This document shows positions 9,700 through 18,119 of a DNA stretch of 57,237 bases, piece by piece (within the stretch, counting starts at the first letter, position 1; every line of letters starts with the position of its first letter). Below the pieces are notes generated by a model. It saw only the letters and a program-made list of their open reading frames with translations, was not told the origin of the DNA and made no database searches. The translations under genes and the position numbers were made by a program. Source of the DNA: Verrucomicrobiaceae bacterium (lineage in GTDB: Bacteria > Verrucomicrobiota > Verrucomicrobiia > Verrucomicrobiales > Verrucomicrobiaceae); NCBI GenBank assembly GCA_019694165.1, contig JAIBCL010000039.1, positions 1-57,237 of the forward strand, given 5' to 3'.

Positions 9700-9907
9700 G
9701 TTCCATCATGCAGCCATATGTGACCGATCCCCGAGAAGGCAGGGTCTTGCCCTGATACGAACCCGCTGATGCTGCGCCGCGATGACTTCTCCGGCCATGA
9801 TTGCCGCTGCGGCCCCAGTGCCACCCCCACCTCGTTCCTTGACGATTCCCCACGCTTGCGCTACCGCTGCCGCCCTCAAAAATACCCACTCAAAAGACTC
9901 AAGCACT

Positions 9908-10957
9908 ATGGTCAAAATCGGCATCAATGGTTTCGGGCGCATCGGGCGTCTCGTGTTTCGCGCAATCTGTGATCAGGGCCTGCTCGGCAAGGAAATCGAC
10001 GTCGTGGCCGTGAACGACCTCGTGCCGGCGGACAACCTCGCCTACCTCGTGAAGTATGACTCCACGCAGGGCCGCGCGAAGGAGGAAGTGTACTCGAAGA
10101 AGTCCAAGCCCGAAGTTGCCGAGGACGATGTGCTCGTGGTCGATGGCCATGAAATCAAATGCCTGGCTGTCCGGGAAGGGCCTGCCGCGCTTCCGTGGAA
10201 GGAACTCGGCGTCGATGTCGTGATCGAGTCCACCGGCCTTTTCACCGAGGCGGAGAAGGCGAAAGGCCACATCACCGCCGGCGCGAAGAAGGTCATCATC
10301 TCGGCCCCCGGGAAAAACGAGGACATCACCGTCGTGATGGGAGTGAACCACGAGAAGTACGATCCGAAGGCCCACCACATCATCTCGAACGCGAGCTGCA
10401 CCACGAACTGCCTCGCCCCGCTCGTGCATGTGCTCCTCAAGGAGGGCTTCGGCATCGAAGAGGGCCTCATGACCACCGTGCATAGCTACACCGCCACGCA
10501 GAAGACGGTGGACGGCCCGAGCAAGAAGGACTGGAAGGGCGGCCGCAGCGCGGCGATCAACATCATCCCGAGCACAACCGGTGCCGCGAAGGCCGTGGGC
10601 CTCGCGATCCCCGAAGTGAAAGGCAAGCTCACCGGCATGGCCTTCCGCGTGCCGACTCCGACCGTCTCCGCCGTCGATCTCACCGTGAAGACCGTGAAGG
10701 AGACGAGCTACAAGGAAATCTCCGCCGCGATGAAGAAGGCCAGCGAGACCTATCTCAAAGGCATCCTCGCATGGACCGCTGACGAAGTGGTCAGCAGCGA
10801 TTTCATCCACGACGCCAGCAGCTCCATCTTCGATGCTGGCAGCGGAATCGAGCTGAACAGCAAGTTCTTCAAGCTCGTGAGCTGGTACGACAACGAGTGG
10901 GGCTACAGCAACCGCGTGGTCGATCTCGTGAAGTACATCGTCGGTCGCGGATTGTAA
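9908..10957 (+). CDS. gap: Type I glyceraldehyde-3-phosphate dehydrogenase
   Basis: Cytosolic glycolytic enzyme converting glyceraldehyde 3-phosphate, NAD+ and phosphate to 1,3-bisphosphoglycerate. The N-terminal Rossmann motif INGFGRIGR, the catalytic SNASCTTNC (Cys ~164), TVHSYTATQ, the substrate loop SAAINIIPSTTGAAKAVG and the C-terminal SWYDNEWGYSNR are all intact. It has 349 residues, slightly longer than most because of small insertions in the N-terminal half. ATG 9908 (MVKIGING) is the family start, although the frame continues open upstream to 9782. It appears to be monocistronic, with a strong terminator directly downstream. Confidence 0.97.
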   Translation: MVKIGINGFGRIGRLVFRAICDQGLLGKEIDVVAVNDLVPADNLAYLVKYDSTQGRAKEEVYSKKSKPEVAEDDVLVVDGHEIKCLAVREGPAALPWKELGVDVVIESTGLFTEAEKAKGHITAGAKKVIISAPGKNEDITVVMGVNHEKYDPKAHHIISNASCTTNCLAPLVHVLLKEGFGIEEGLMTTVHSYTATQKTVDGPSKKDWKGGRSAAINIIPSTTGAAKAVGLAIPEVKGKLTGMAFRVPTPTVSAVDLTVKTVKETSYKEISAAMKKASETYLKGILAWTADEVVSSDFIHDASSSIFDAGSGIELNSKFFKLVSWYDNEWGYSNRVVDLVKYIVGRGL

Positions 10958-10986
10958 TCTGCCGGCAGAAGTCGAGCCATTTTGCC

Positions 10987-11023
10987 CAGGCCGGACCCAC
11001 GCAGGGTCCGGCCTGTGTTGTTT
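10987..11023 (+). terminator. Intrinsic terminator after gap
   Basis: A 12-bp perfect stem (CAGGCCGGACCC, 10987-10998) with a 5-base loop ACGCA and complementary arm 11004-11015 begins 29 bases after the gap stop. A T-rich tail TGTTGTTT follows. The position and structure fit rho-independent termination of the gap transcript. Confidence 0.75.
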
Positions 11024-11033
11024 GGTGGCGCGC

Positions 11034-11072
11034 GCATTCTGCGGGCGGCCAAAACCGGGCCGCGAAGAATGC
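11034..11072 (+). other. Structured leader hairpin upstream of CehA/McbA-like gene
   Basis: GCATTCT (11034-11040) pairs with AGAATGC (11066-11072). Inside this, GCGGCC (11045-11050) pairs with GGCCGC (11058-11063) around a loop AAAACCG, giving a two-part stem interrupted by a small internal bulge. It ends 38 bases before the ATG at 11111. It is not followed by a T-run, so it could be a second terminator remnant or a leader RNA structure. Confidence 0.35.
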
Positions 11073-11110
11073 TTGGCAACTGCAGCGCGGTTTTGCAAAA
11101 TGGCGGTCTT

Positions 11111-13435
11111 ATGAAGCTGAAGATTCTTCGTTGCCTCTGGCTGTCGTCGCTCATCGTGGCAAACCTGAACGGGGCCGATGTGGAGCCTCAGCCGTTTCTC
11201 GCCGCGCTGCGGCGGATCATCGACGCCACGGACTATCTCGGCACGCCGTTCTCCGACGCGGAGAAGGCCGCGCTTGCCCGGTGCATCAGCCGGCATGAGG
11301 CGGAGTCCGTCGATGTGGCGTGCGGCATCCTCGACGGGCACGCGCTTTTTCATGTGAACATCAATCCGGAGCAGCGGGTGAAGGTGGCGCAAGGCAAGGT
11401 GAAGCCTGAGCTGGACGAGGGCGGGTGGCGGCAGTTCCTCGTGCGCGTGCAAAACGACGCGGGCGTCACCGCGAAGCTGGCGGCAAGCAGCCCGTTTGCG
11501 AAGGTCGTCTATGTGCCCGGCTCTCCGCCTGTGGAGCCGAACGTGAAGCCGAAAGATCCCGGCCAGCCTGCTCTCGAAGCGCGCTGGCTGGACCTGCAGA
11601 TGTTTGATGACCAGCCGATGAAGCCCGCACTCAGCGGGCTGGCCCTAGAATACCGCATCATTCAACTCTACAGCCGCGATGCGGGAAAGCGCGAGGCTGC
11701 ATTCTCCTTCGACACCGGACAGGGCACCCAGGACATCGGCTTTCGCAACGAGGTGAGCATCCTGTTCGACTGCCGTCCCGCGCACGTTGTGAAGCTCGCC
11801 ATCAAGGATGAGCATGGCGCGCCGTGCACTGCATCGCTGCTCATCCGCGACAAGGCCCGGCGCGTGTATCCGTCGCAGTTCAAGCGGCTGGCGCCCGATT
11901 TCTTCTTTCACCCGCAGGTCTATCGCGCCGACGGTGAAGCGATGAAACTGCCGGCAGGCGAATACGAAGTGACCTTCCAGCGCGGGCCCGAGTCGCTGCG
12001 CGAGGTGCGCACGCTTTCGTCGGAGATGAAGGAGTGGAGCTTCCAGGTGAGACGGTGGATCGATCCGTCAAAGTTCGGCTGGTGGAGCGGCGACCACCAC
12101 ATCCATGCCGCAGGCTGCGCACACTACTCGGTTCCCAGCATGGGCGTCCACGCGCCGGACATGGCGCGGCACTGCCAGGGCGAGGACCTGAAGATCGGTG
12201 CGAATCTCACCTGGGGACCGTGCTTCGATTACCAAAAGCAGTTCTTCACCGGCGCGGAGGACAAGGAGTCGCGTTACCCGTTTCTGCTGCGTTACGATGT
12301 TGAGGTCAGCGGCTTCGGCTCCCACCGCAGCGGGCACCTGTGCCTCTTGAAGCTCAAGGAGCAGATGTACCCTGGCGGCGACAGCACCGCCCACTGGCCG
12401 ACGCTCTGCCTGAACACCCTGAAGTGGGCCAAGAAGCAGGGCGCGCTCTGCGGTCCCGCGCACAGCGGCTGGGGCCTGCAGCCGCTCCCGGAAAACGATC
12501 CCGCCCGGGACAAGCCGTACAATCTGAAGACCACCTCGGCCACCGACGAGCTGCCGAACTACATCGTGCCGCCCTACAACGGCATCGGCGCGAACGAGTA
12601 CATCGTCGATGTCGCGCACGAGGTCGAAGGCCCCGACGGCCGGGCCGTGCCTGCGGTCGATTTCCTTTCCACGGTCGATACACCCGCGCCGTGGGAGCTG
12701 AACATGTGGTACCACACGCTCAACGCCGGCTTCCGCACGCGCATCAGCGGCGAGACGGACTTCCCGTGCATCTACGGCGAGCGCGTCGGCCTCGGCCGCG
12801 CCTACGTAAAGCTCGACGGCAGGCTCACCTATGACGCGTGGTGCGAGGCCATCCGCGAAGGCCGCTGCTACGTGAGCGATGGACGCAGCCATCTCATGGA
12901 ATTCCGCGCCAACGACGTCGCACTCGGTGAAAACGGCAGCGAACTGCGGCTCGATGCACCCGGGCGCGTCACGCTCACTGCGAAGGTGGCCGCCCTGCTC
13001 GAAGAAGCTCCCGATCCGGCGATGAAAGGCCGTCCCTTCAATCAGAAACCCTTCTGGGACATCGAGCGCGCGCGCATCGGCGGCACGCGCAGCGTGCCGG
13101 TCGAGGCGCTCGTCAACGGTGTGTCGGTCGCGAAAAAGAACCTCGTCGCCGACGGCCGCACCGAGGACTTGAGGTTAGAAGTGCAGATCAAGCGCAGCAG
13201 TTGGGTGGCCCTGCGTATTCTCGCCTCGTCGCACACGAACCCCGTCTTCGTCATCGTGGGAGGGAAACCGGTGCGCGAGAAGAGAAGCATCGAGTGGTGC
13301 CGCAAGGGCGTGGACCAGTGTTGGTCGCAAAAGGAGTCGCTCATCGATCCAAAAGAGCACGCCGATGCCCTGGCCGCCTACGGGCACGCGCGGCAGGTGT
13401 ATGACCAGCGGCTCAAGGAAGCAGGCGTGGATTGA
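11111..13435 (+). CDS. Secreted CehA/McbA-family metallohydrolase (PHP-like)
   Basis: A 774-residue exported protein. The N-terminal signal peptide is MKLKILRCLWLSSLIVANLNGA, which fixes ATG 11111 over upstream in-frame starts. The first ~300 residues are a beta-rich region. A metal-dependent hydrolase domain of the PHP superfamily opens with WWSGDHHIHAAGC (~residue 325), followed by further His clusters (GFGSHRSGHLCLL, CGPAHSGWG) and the late GRCYVSDGRSHLMEF typical of CehA/McbA proteins. Named members hydrolyse carbaryl-type esters, but most relatives are uncharacterised exported proteins, so no substrate is claimed. Within the PHP domain many of the expected metal-binding His residues are visible. 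Stands alone between the gap terminator and a small lipoprotein. Confidence 0.75.
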   Translation: MKLKILRCLWLSSLIVANLNGADVEPQPFLAALRRIIDATDYLGTPFSDAEKAALARCISRHEAESVDVACGILDGHALFHVNINPEQRVKVAQGKVKPELDEGGWRQFLVRVQNDAGVTAKLAASSPFAKVVYVPGSPPVEPNVKPKDPGQPALEARWLDLQMFDDQPMKPALSGLALEYRIIQLYSRDAGKREAAFSFDTGQGTQDIGFRNEVSILFDCRPAHVVKLAIKDEHGAPCTASLLIRDKARRVYPSQFKRLAPDFFFHPQVYRADGEAMKLPAGEYEVTFQRGPESLREVRTLSSEMKEWSFQVRRWIDPSKFGWWSGDHHIHAAGCAHYSVPSMGVHAPDMARHCQGEDLKIGANLTWGPCFDYQKQFFTGAEDKESRYPFLLRYDVEVSGFGSHRSGHLCLLKLKEQMYPGGDSTAHWPTLCLNTLKWAKKQGALCGPAHSGWGLQPLPENDPARDKPYNLKTTSATDELPNYIVPPYNGIGANEYIVDVAHEVEGPDGRAVPAVDFLSTVDTPAPWELNMWYHTLNAGFRTRISGETDFPCIYGERVGLGRAYVKLDGRLTYDAWCEAIREGRCYVSDGRSHLMEFRANDVALGENGSELRLDAPGRVTLTAKVAALLEEAPDPAMKGRPFNQKPFWDIERARIGGTRSVPVEALVNGVSVAKKNLVADGRTEDLRLEVQIKRSSWVALRILASSHTNPVFVIVGGKPVREKRSIEWCRKGVDQCWSQKESLIDPKEHADALAAYGHARQVYDQRLKEAGVD

Positions 13436-13566
13436 CCGCGGGTGAGCGGATGCTGCCGAAGTGGAGCCCATCGGGGCACGGGCAGGTCCATTTTTGAACC
13501 GTTATCCTAGTCTTGCGGTCGATGGCACGCGCTCCCGAAGACAATCCGCCATCCACCTGAATCCAC

Positions 13567-13764
13567 ATGAAAACACTCATCTCCATCACCGGCATCTTCG
13601 TCTTCGTCGTGTTGTCGGTTTGCCAATGCTCGTCAAGTCCCCGCGCCGGCGAGGTCCTCCAAATCCGCACGTATCAACTGAACGGCCACACCTTTGTGCA
13701 GGAGCGCGTGTGCCTGTCGGCCAATCCGCTCGAAACACGGGTGCGCACGCGGCAGGTCAATTGA
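13567..13764 (+). CDS. Small putative lipoprotein
   Basis: A 65-residue product with an N-terminal hydrophobic segment (ISITGIFVFVVLSVCQC) ending in a possible lipobox around the two cysteines. The mature part is about 45 polar residues with no recognised domain. The stop is followed within 113 bp by the RDD gene on the same strand. It could be a real verrucomicrobial small lipoprotein or a chance frame. The clear signal-like N-terminus, with ATG immediately after an intergenic region, argues for a gene. Confidence 0.5.
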   Translation: MKTLISITGIFVFVVLSVCQCSSSPRAGEVLQIRTYQLNGHTFVQERVCLSANPLETRVRTRQVN

Positions 13765-13876
13765 CCTTTGCATCTAACAAGGTTCCTGTTTGCCCTGCAA
13801 CGATCGTGTAAGGAGTGCACACGAGACGTGGCGCGTTGCGTCCTTGCAGCGCCGCCGCGGGCCTGGATATTTGCGC

Positions 13877-14446
13877 ATGACGATCACCGAGCCGCCTCCT
13901 CTGCCAGTGAAGCCCGCCGGCTTTGGCATCCGCCTGCTGGCGCACCTCATTGATTCCGCCATTTGGACGTTTCTGCTGATGCTCGTCGTCGTCGGTCTGT
14001 TCGGAGGGGAGATCGTCGTGGCGGCGCGGAAGGCCGTCGAGCAGGCATCGGGCGGCGCGGTGATCATCGATCCGCACATGTTTCAACCACCGCTTTGGTT
14101 CACGCTCGTTTTCAACTACGCACTGCCCGTGGCCGTCCTCGTCCTGTTGTGGAAATGGAAGTCCGCCACGCCGGGAAAAATGATCCTCGGCCTGAAGGTC
14201 GTGTCTGCGGACACCGGCGGCCCTCTCACGATGAAACAATGCCTGCTGCGGATGCTGGGCTACGTCCCGCCGCTGATACCGCTTACGCTGCTGATGAGCG
14301 CGGGCATTGCTCCGCGGCCCCTGATCGTTGTCGGTGCGGGCGTGATCACTGTTCCCTTGCTTTGGGGATTCCTCTCCATCGCCACGGATCCCATGAAGCG
14401 CGGCTGGCACGATAAAATGGCCGGCACCATGGTGACAGTACGGTGA
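13877..14446 (+). CDS. RDD family membrane protein
   Basis: A 189-residue integral membrane protein. The RDD hallmark Arg and Asp positions are visible in FGIRLLAHLIDSAIW (residues ~16-30), at the start of the first membrane segment. A second membrane segment (WFTLVFNYALPVAVLVLLW) leads to the conserved TPGKMILGLKVVSADTGG, and a third lies near the C-terminus before KRGWHDKMAGTMV. ATG 13877 is chosen because the preceding in-frame sequence from 13790 is not membrane-like. RDD proteins are of mostly unknown function; some act as Na+(Li+)/H+ antiporters. It converges with the sialic-acid operon, with only 37 bp between the stops. Confidence 0.85.
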   Translation: MTITEPPPLPVKPAGFGIRLLAHLIDSAIWTFLLMLVVVGLFGGEIVVAARKAVEQASGGAVIIDPHMFQPPLWFTLVFNYALPVAVLVLLWKWKSATPGKMILGLKVVSADTGGPLTMKQCLLRMLGYVPPLIPLTLLMSAGIAPRPLIVVGAGVITVPLLWGFLSIATDPMKRGWHDKMAGTMVTVR

Positions 14447-14483
14447 GGGCGCGGCTATGAAGCCGGGTGAGCACAGCCGGTCC

Positions 14484-17400
14484 TCAATTCTTCCGCGCAT
14501 ACAGCCGGCACATCGCCTCCAGAGCCACGCCGCGAGCCAGCGGTTGATCCGCGGGAAGCTTCAATGCCTCGATCTCTGTGCGCACCGGCCACTTCATCTG
14601 TTTCAGCAGCGCCGCAAACTCCGCCCCGGTTGTCGGAGCCGCATCGCGCGGGACCAGCTTCGCAATCCGCGCAGCCAGCTCAGTCGGATTCAGCTTCTTC
14701 AAGGCCAGATCGTCCAGGCCCGTGCACCAGGCACCCGCCGTCCCGCTGTCCAGCGGCTCGTCCAGCTTCGCGTCATAGTCCGCGAAGAAGCCCTTCGTCG
14801 CGAAATACTCTGCCGCCGGGATGCGCGGATCATCCGCATCGACCTTGATGTCATTGAAGAAGCTCACGAGCTGGCGCCGCTCCACCAACGTGCGCAGCAG
14901 GACTTCGCCATCGAGCTTGCCGGGCATGGTGTGATGCTGCCGGGACAATGCTGCGGCAACACCCGCGGCTTCACCGGTTTGCATCCACACGGGTTCCAGC
15001 CTCACAGCACCCCACGCGACGTGAGTGGCGCTGAGGCAGACGGGGACGAGCAAGTTGTCCACGCCCTGCGGCAGCAGCGCGCGATACGGAATCTGCGCGG
15101 GGCGCGATTCCTCAGTGAGGATGAGCTTGCCATCGTAGCGGAAACCGAAGCGCGAGTCGGTGGTGCAGGAGTGGCTGTCCATATACCAGTCCGTGATCGC
15201 GATGCTGTCCGGCATGATCGGCGTGCGCGCGTAGTCCTTGGCGAGCGAGTTGTCCTGCTCTTTGAAGACGTGACGACCGACGATGCGTCGTGCTTCGCGG
15301 ACATACATCTCATACGGAATGTGGTCATTGTCGGTGAACTCATCCTTCGCCAGGCCCCACTGAAGGAAGTTGGCGCGCTGCTTCTCGGGCACGGACTCGT
15401 CGTGTTGCAAAAACCACATCAAGCCGAGGCCGAAGTCGCGATGCCGCGCGATGATCTTCTCGCGCTCGGGCCACGAGGCCTCAGGATACGCGTGATTTTC
15501 TCCCGGCAGGATGGGCGAGTTCATGTGCGACTTGCCGTTCGGCCCGCCGTTGGTCGCGATGCTCTTGCGATCGAACGCGGCGAACTCCTCGCGATTGTAG
15601 TTCGCTGGCTTCTTGGGCATCACACGATTGGCGGGATCGTTGGTCACGCAGAAGCGCATGTTGTAGGCCTGCACTGCTCCATCAGCGGTGAAGGGACTTG
15701 TCTCGTCCACAGTTCCCTGATGCGAGCCGTAGGCGCGGATGTTCACCTTCGTGCTATCGAGATTCGGTGGCGGACCGTGCGCGATGTTGACGAACGCTTT
15801 TCCCGCGTGTGGCTCGTCATACTCGTCCCGCGCCTCGCGGCCCACCCGATACGGCACCTTCGCCAGCGCGAAGAGATCGCCTTCATAGGTCGCGTCGGCA
15901 AAGCTGTCGGCGTTCACGCGGATGTCGTTCGTCGTTCCATACGCTCGCAGCGTCACGGACCTCAGCTGCGCGCCCGCGCGCTGCACCTCGTTCGCGTAGT
16001 GCGATAGCAGCAGCGTGAGGCTCTTCTCGTTCGCCACGAGGCGGTTGCACTCGCGCTCCATCACATGCGGCTCCACCCAACTGATCGGGTAATGCTCGTG
16101 CGTGCAGCGCGCGATCTGATGCTCCTTCGAATCCTCGCCAAAGAACTCAATGTAATGCTTCTCGATGTTACCCAGCAGTTCCGTGAACAACGGCGAGCGC
16201 GGGCCGCCGTAGAGCGCGTCCCACTGCATCAGGCCATTGCTCAACATGCCGCCGATGTGCCGGTTGTGCTGCACCAGCAGCACGGACAAGCCTTCGCGTG
16301 CGGCGGTGACGGCACACGCGACACCGCTCGCCGTGCCACCGACCACGACGAGGTCGTAGTGCTTGCCGTTCACGTCGGAGGCCGATGCATCCTTCGCGAG
16401 ATGAATCTCCTCCATATCCGGTTTCTTCACGGTCTTGGCCGTCTTCTTCGCAAGCGGTGACAAGGCGACCGCAGTGGCCATCGGATTGCCTTTGGGCTTG
16501 TCGTTGTCTGCCTTCGCCTTCGATACCCAGTCATGGCTGCTCTTGCGCTCGCCCGCGCGCTCAGCCTTCGCGATCGCGGCAGGCACGAGTTGCAGACCAT
16601 CCACGACCACAAAGCCGTTCGTGTCTTTGTTCGAGATCGTCACCTTGGCTTCTTTGCCTGCTGCGAACTTGAAGACACCGAGCGCTCTCGGCAGTCCATC
16701 CACGATGCACTCCTCGCGCTGATTGATCGTCACCGCATGACCGCCATCCGCCGCCTGAATCGCCACCGGCACATTCGTCGCACGGTTCGTCGTCGCGATA
16801 TACAGCAGGCGCACTTCATACTCGCCTTCATCGATGATCGTCGCGACAAAGGTCGCTGACTTCGCACCCTGATCGCGATTATTGTCATGTCGATAGCCAG
16901 CGCCGATCAAGGGCTGCTGCTTCGTGCTCTCCACCCAATCGCCGACATACCTCGCATTACCATCGTCGAGCGTGAGAATGCCGTCGCTGCTCTCCGGCGC
17001 AGCAGTTGTGGCGATGGGCTTTGCTTTGTCCGTCTCGGCCAAAGTGAAGCGCGTGCTCACCACGGAATTCTTCTCCGCGCCTTCGCGATACTGGATGTAG
17101 GTCGTAGCGACAAAGGTGTCGTCAGGCAGGAGTTCGAGGCCTGAGTAGCCGCAGTCGCTGCCTTTGTAGCTGCGCAGTAAAAGGAGCTTCCGCTGACCGC
17201 CTCGATGCTGCACGATGTCATCATAGGTGCCGACCCAGGCGACGAAGTGATTGTGCGTGCGCTTGTCGGGGCCCATGTCGCGGAAGGTGACGACGAGCCG
17301 ACCATCGCGACCGTAGTGCGGCATGTGGCGATCGCCCCAGAGTCCTTCGGGAAGGGGCTGCAAAGCGGACCACGTCTTGCCCTCATCATCGCTGGTGATG

Positions 17401-18119
17401 AAATGCGCGTCTGCGCTGCGCACGTTTTCACGGATCAGGCAGAGCAGTTGTTTGCCATCGGGTGAGCGAATCAATGCGGGCTCGCAAGGTTTCAGTTTCG
17501 GATCATCCACGATCACGCGCCACGGACTCCACGTCAGGCCACCATCCGTGGACTCGCTCTGCGAGACCGCATTGGAACGCGGGTCTTTGTCGCCCTTACG
17601 TCGAATGTTACTCAAGCCGACCAGCTTCGTGCCGCCTTCGACTGGCACGACGGTGGTGAAGGGCATCACACCGACGAGGCCGTTGCTCTTCATCGGTGAC
17701 CATGTCTTGCCATCATCGAGCGAGACGGACTGCTGCATCTGCTTGTCGGGTCCGCTGCCAGCGAAGACCATCAAGCGCGCACCGCCATCGGGGCCGGTGA
17801 GGCGGTAGATCGACGGACAGTTCTTCGCCTGCGTCCAGTTCTCTGGTGTCGGCAGCAGATCGCTCCACGTCTTGCCACCGTCGTCACTGCGCTTCATCGG
17901 CCCGCAGGTGCCGCCGTGGCCGAGCGTCCACACGGCGAACATCGTCTTCCCACCTGGCAGCAAGACCGTCGTCGGATGACCTTGATAAGTCTCCGCCGTT
18001 CCCTGCGCGATGATGACGTGTTGTGCAGTGTCTTGGCTGAGATCAATCACGGGCAACTCTGCGTGAACGATGATGGCTAGAAGGAAGAGAAGATGTCTCA
18101 TGGAGTAAGTGGAGTTCAT
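14484..18119 (-). CDS. Sialidase - golvesin-like - FAD oxidoreductase fusion protein
   Basis: A 1211-residue exported fusion. After a signal peptide (RHLLFLLAIIVHA) comes a six-bladed sialidase/BNR module to ~residue 370, with Asp boxes SDDGGKTW, SLDDGKTW, STDGGLTW and SDDEGKTW and the GYSGLELLPDD region. Residues ~380-520 are a beta-sandwich resembling xanthan-lyase/golvesin C-terminal domains (YVGDWVEST, VVDGLQLVP). From ~585 follows a FAD_oxidored domain with Rossmann motif VVGGTASGVACAVTAAREG and RHIGGMLSNGL. The start ATG 18119 overlaps the stop of the upstream gene as ATGA, indicating translational coupling. It is last in the sialic-acid operon. The chemistry of the FAD part is unknown. 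The sialidase module lacks an obvious RIP motif, so it could be a non-sialic-acid glycosidase or a binding propeller. Confidence 0.85.
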   Translation of the reverse strand: MNSTYSMRHLLFLLAIIVHAELPVIDLSQDTAQHVIIAQGTAETYQGHPTTVLLPGGKTMFAVWTLGHGGTCGPMKRSDDGGKTWSDLLPTPENWTQAKNCPSIYRLTGPDGGARLMVFAGSGPDKQMQQSVSLDDGKTWSPMKSNGLVGVMPFTTVVPVEGGTKLVGLSNIRRKGDKDPRSNAVSQSESTDGGLTWSPWRVIVDDPKLKPCEPALIRSPDGKQLLCLIRENVRSADAHFITSDDEGKTWSALQPLPEGLWGDRHMPHYGRDGRLVVTFRDMGPDKRTHNHFVAWVGTYDDIVQHRGGQRKLLLLRSYKGSDCGYSGLELLPDDTFVATTYIQYREGAEKNSVVSTRFTLAETDKAKPIATTAAPESSDGILTLDDGNARYVGDWVESTKQQPLIGAGYRHDNNRDQGAKSATFVATIIDEGEYEVRLLYIATTNRATNVPVAIQAADGGHAVTINQREECIVDGLPRALGVFKFAAGKEAKVTISNKDTNGFVVVDGLQLVPAAIAKAERAGERKSSHDWVSKAKADNDKPKGNPMATAVALSPLAKKTAKTVKKPDMEEIHLAKDASASDVNGKHYDLVVVGGTASGVACAVTAAREGLSVLLVQHNRHIGGMLSNGLMQWDALYGGPRSPLFTELLGNIEKHYIEFFGEDSKEHQIARCTHEHYPISWVEPHVMERECNRLVANEKSLTLLLSHYANEVQRAGAQLRSVTLRAYGTTNDIRVNADSFADATYEGDLFALAKVPYRVGREARDEYDEPHAGKAFVNIAHGPPPNLDSTKVNIRAYGSHQGTVDETSPFTADGAVQAYNMRFCVTNDPANRVMPKKPANYNREEFAAFDRKSIATNGGPNGKSHMNSPILPGENHAYPEASWPEREKIIARHRDFGLGLMWFLQHDESVPEKQRANFLQWGLAKDEFTDNDHIPYEMYVREARRIVGRHVFKEQDNSLAKDYARTPIMPDSIAITDWYMDSHSCTTDSRFGFRYDGKLILTEESRPAQIPYRALLPQGVDNLLVPVCLSATHVAWGAVRLEPVWMQTGEAAGVAAALSRQHHTMPGKLDGEVLLRTLVERRQLVSFFNDIKVDADDPRIPAAEYFATKGFFADYDAKLDEPLDSGTAGAWCTGLDDLALKKLNPTELAARIAKLVPRDAAPTTGAEFAALLKQMKWPVRTEIEALKLPADQPLARGVALEAMCRLYARKN

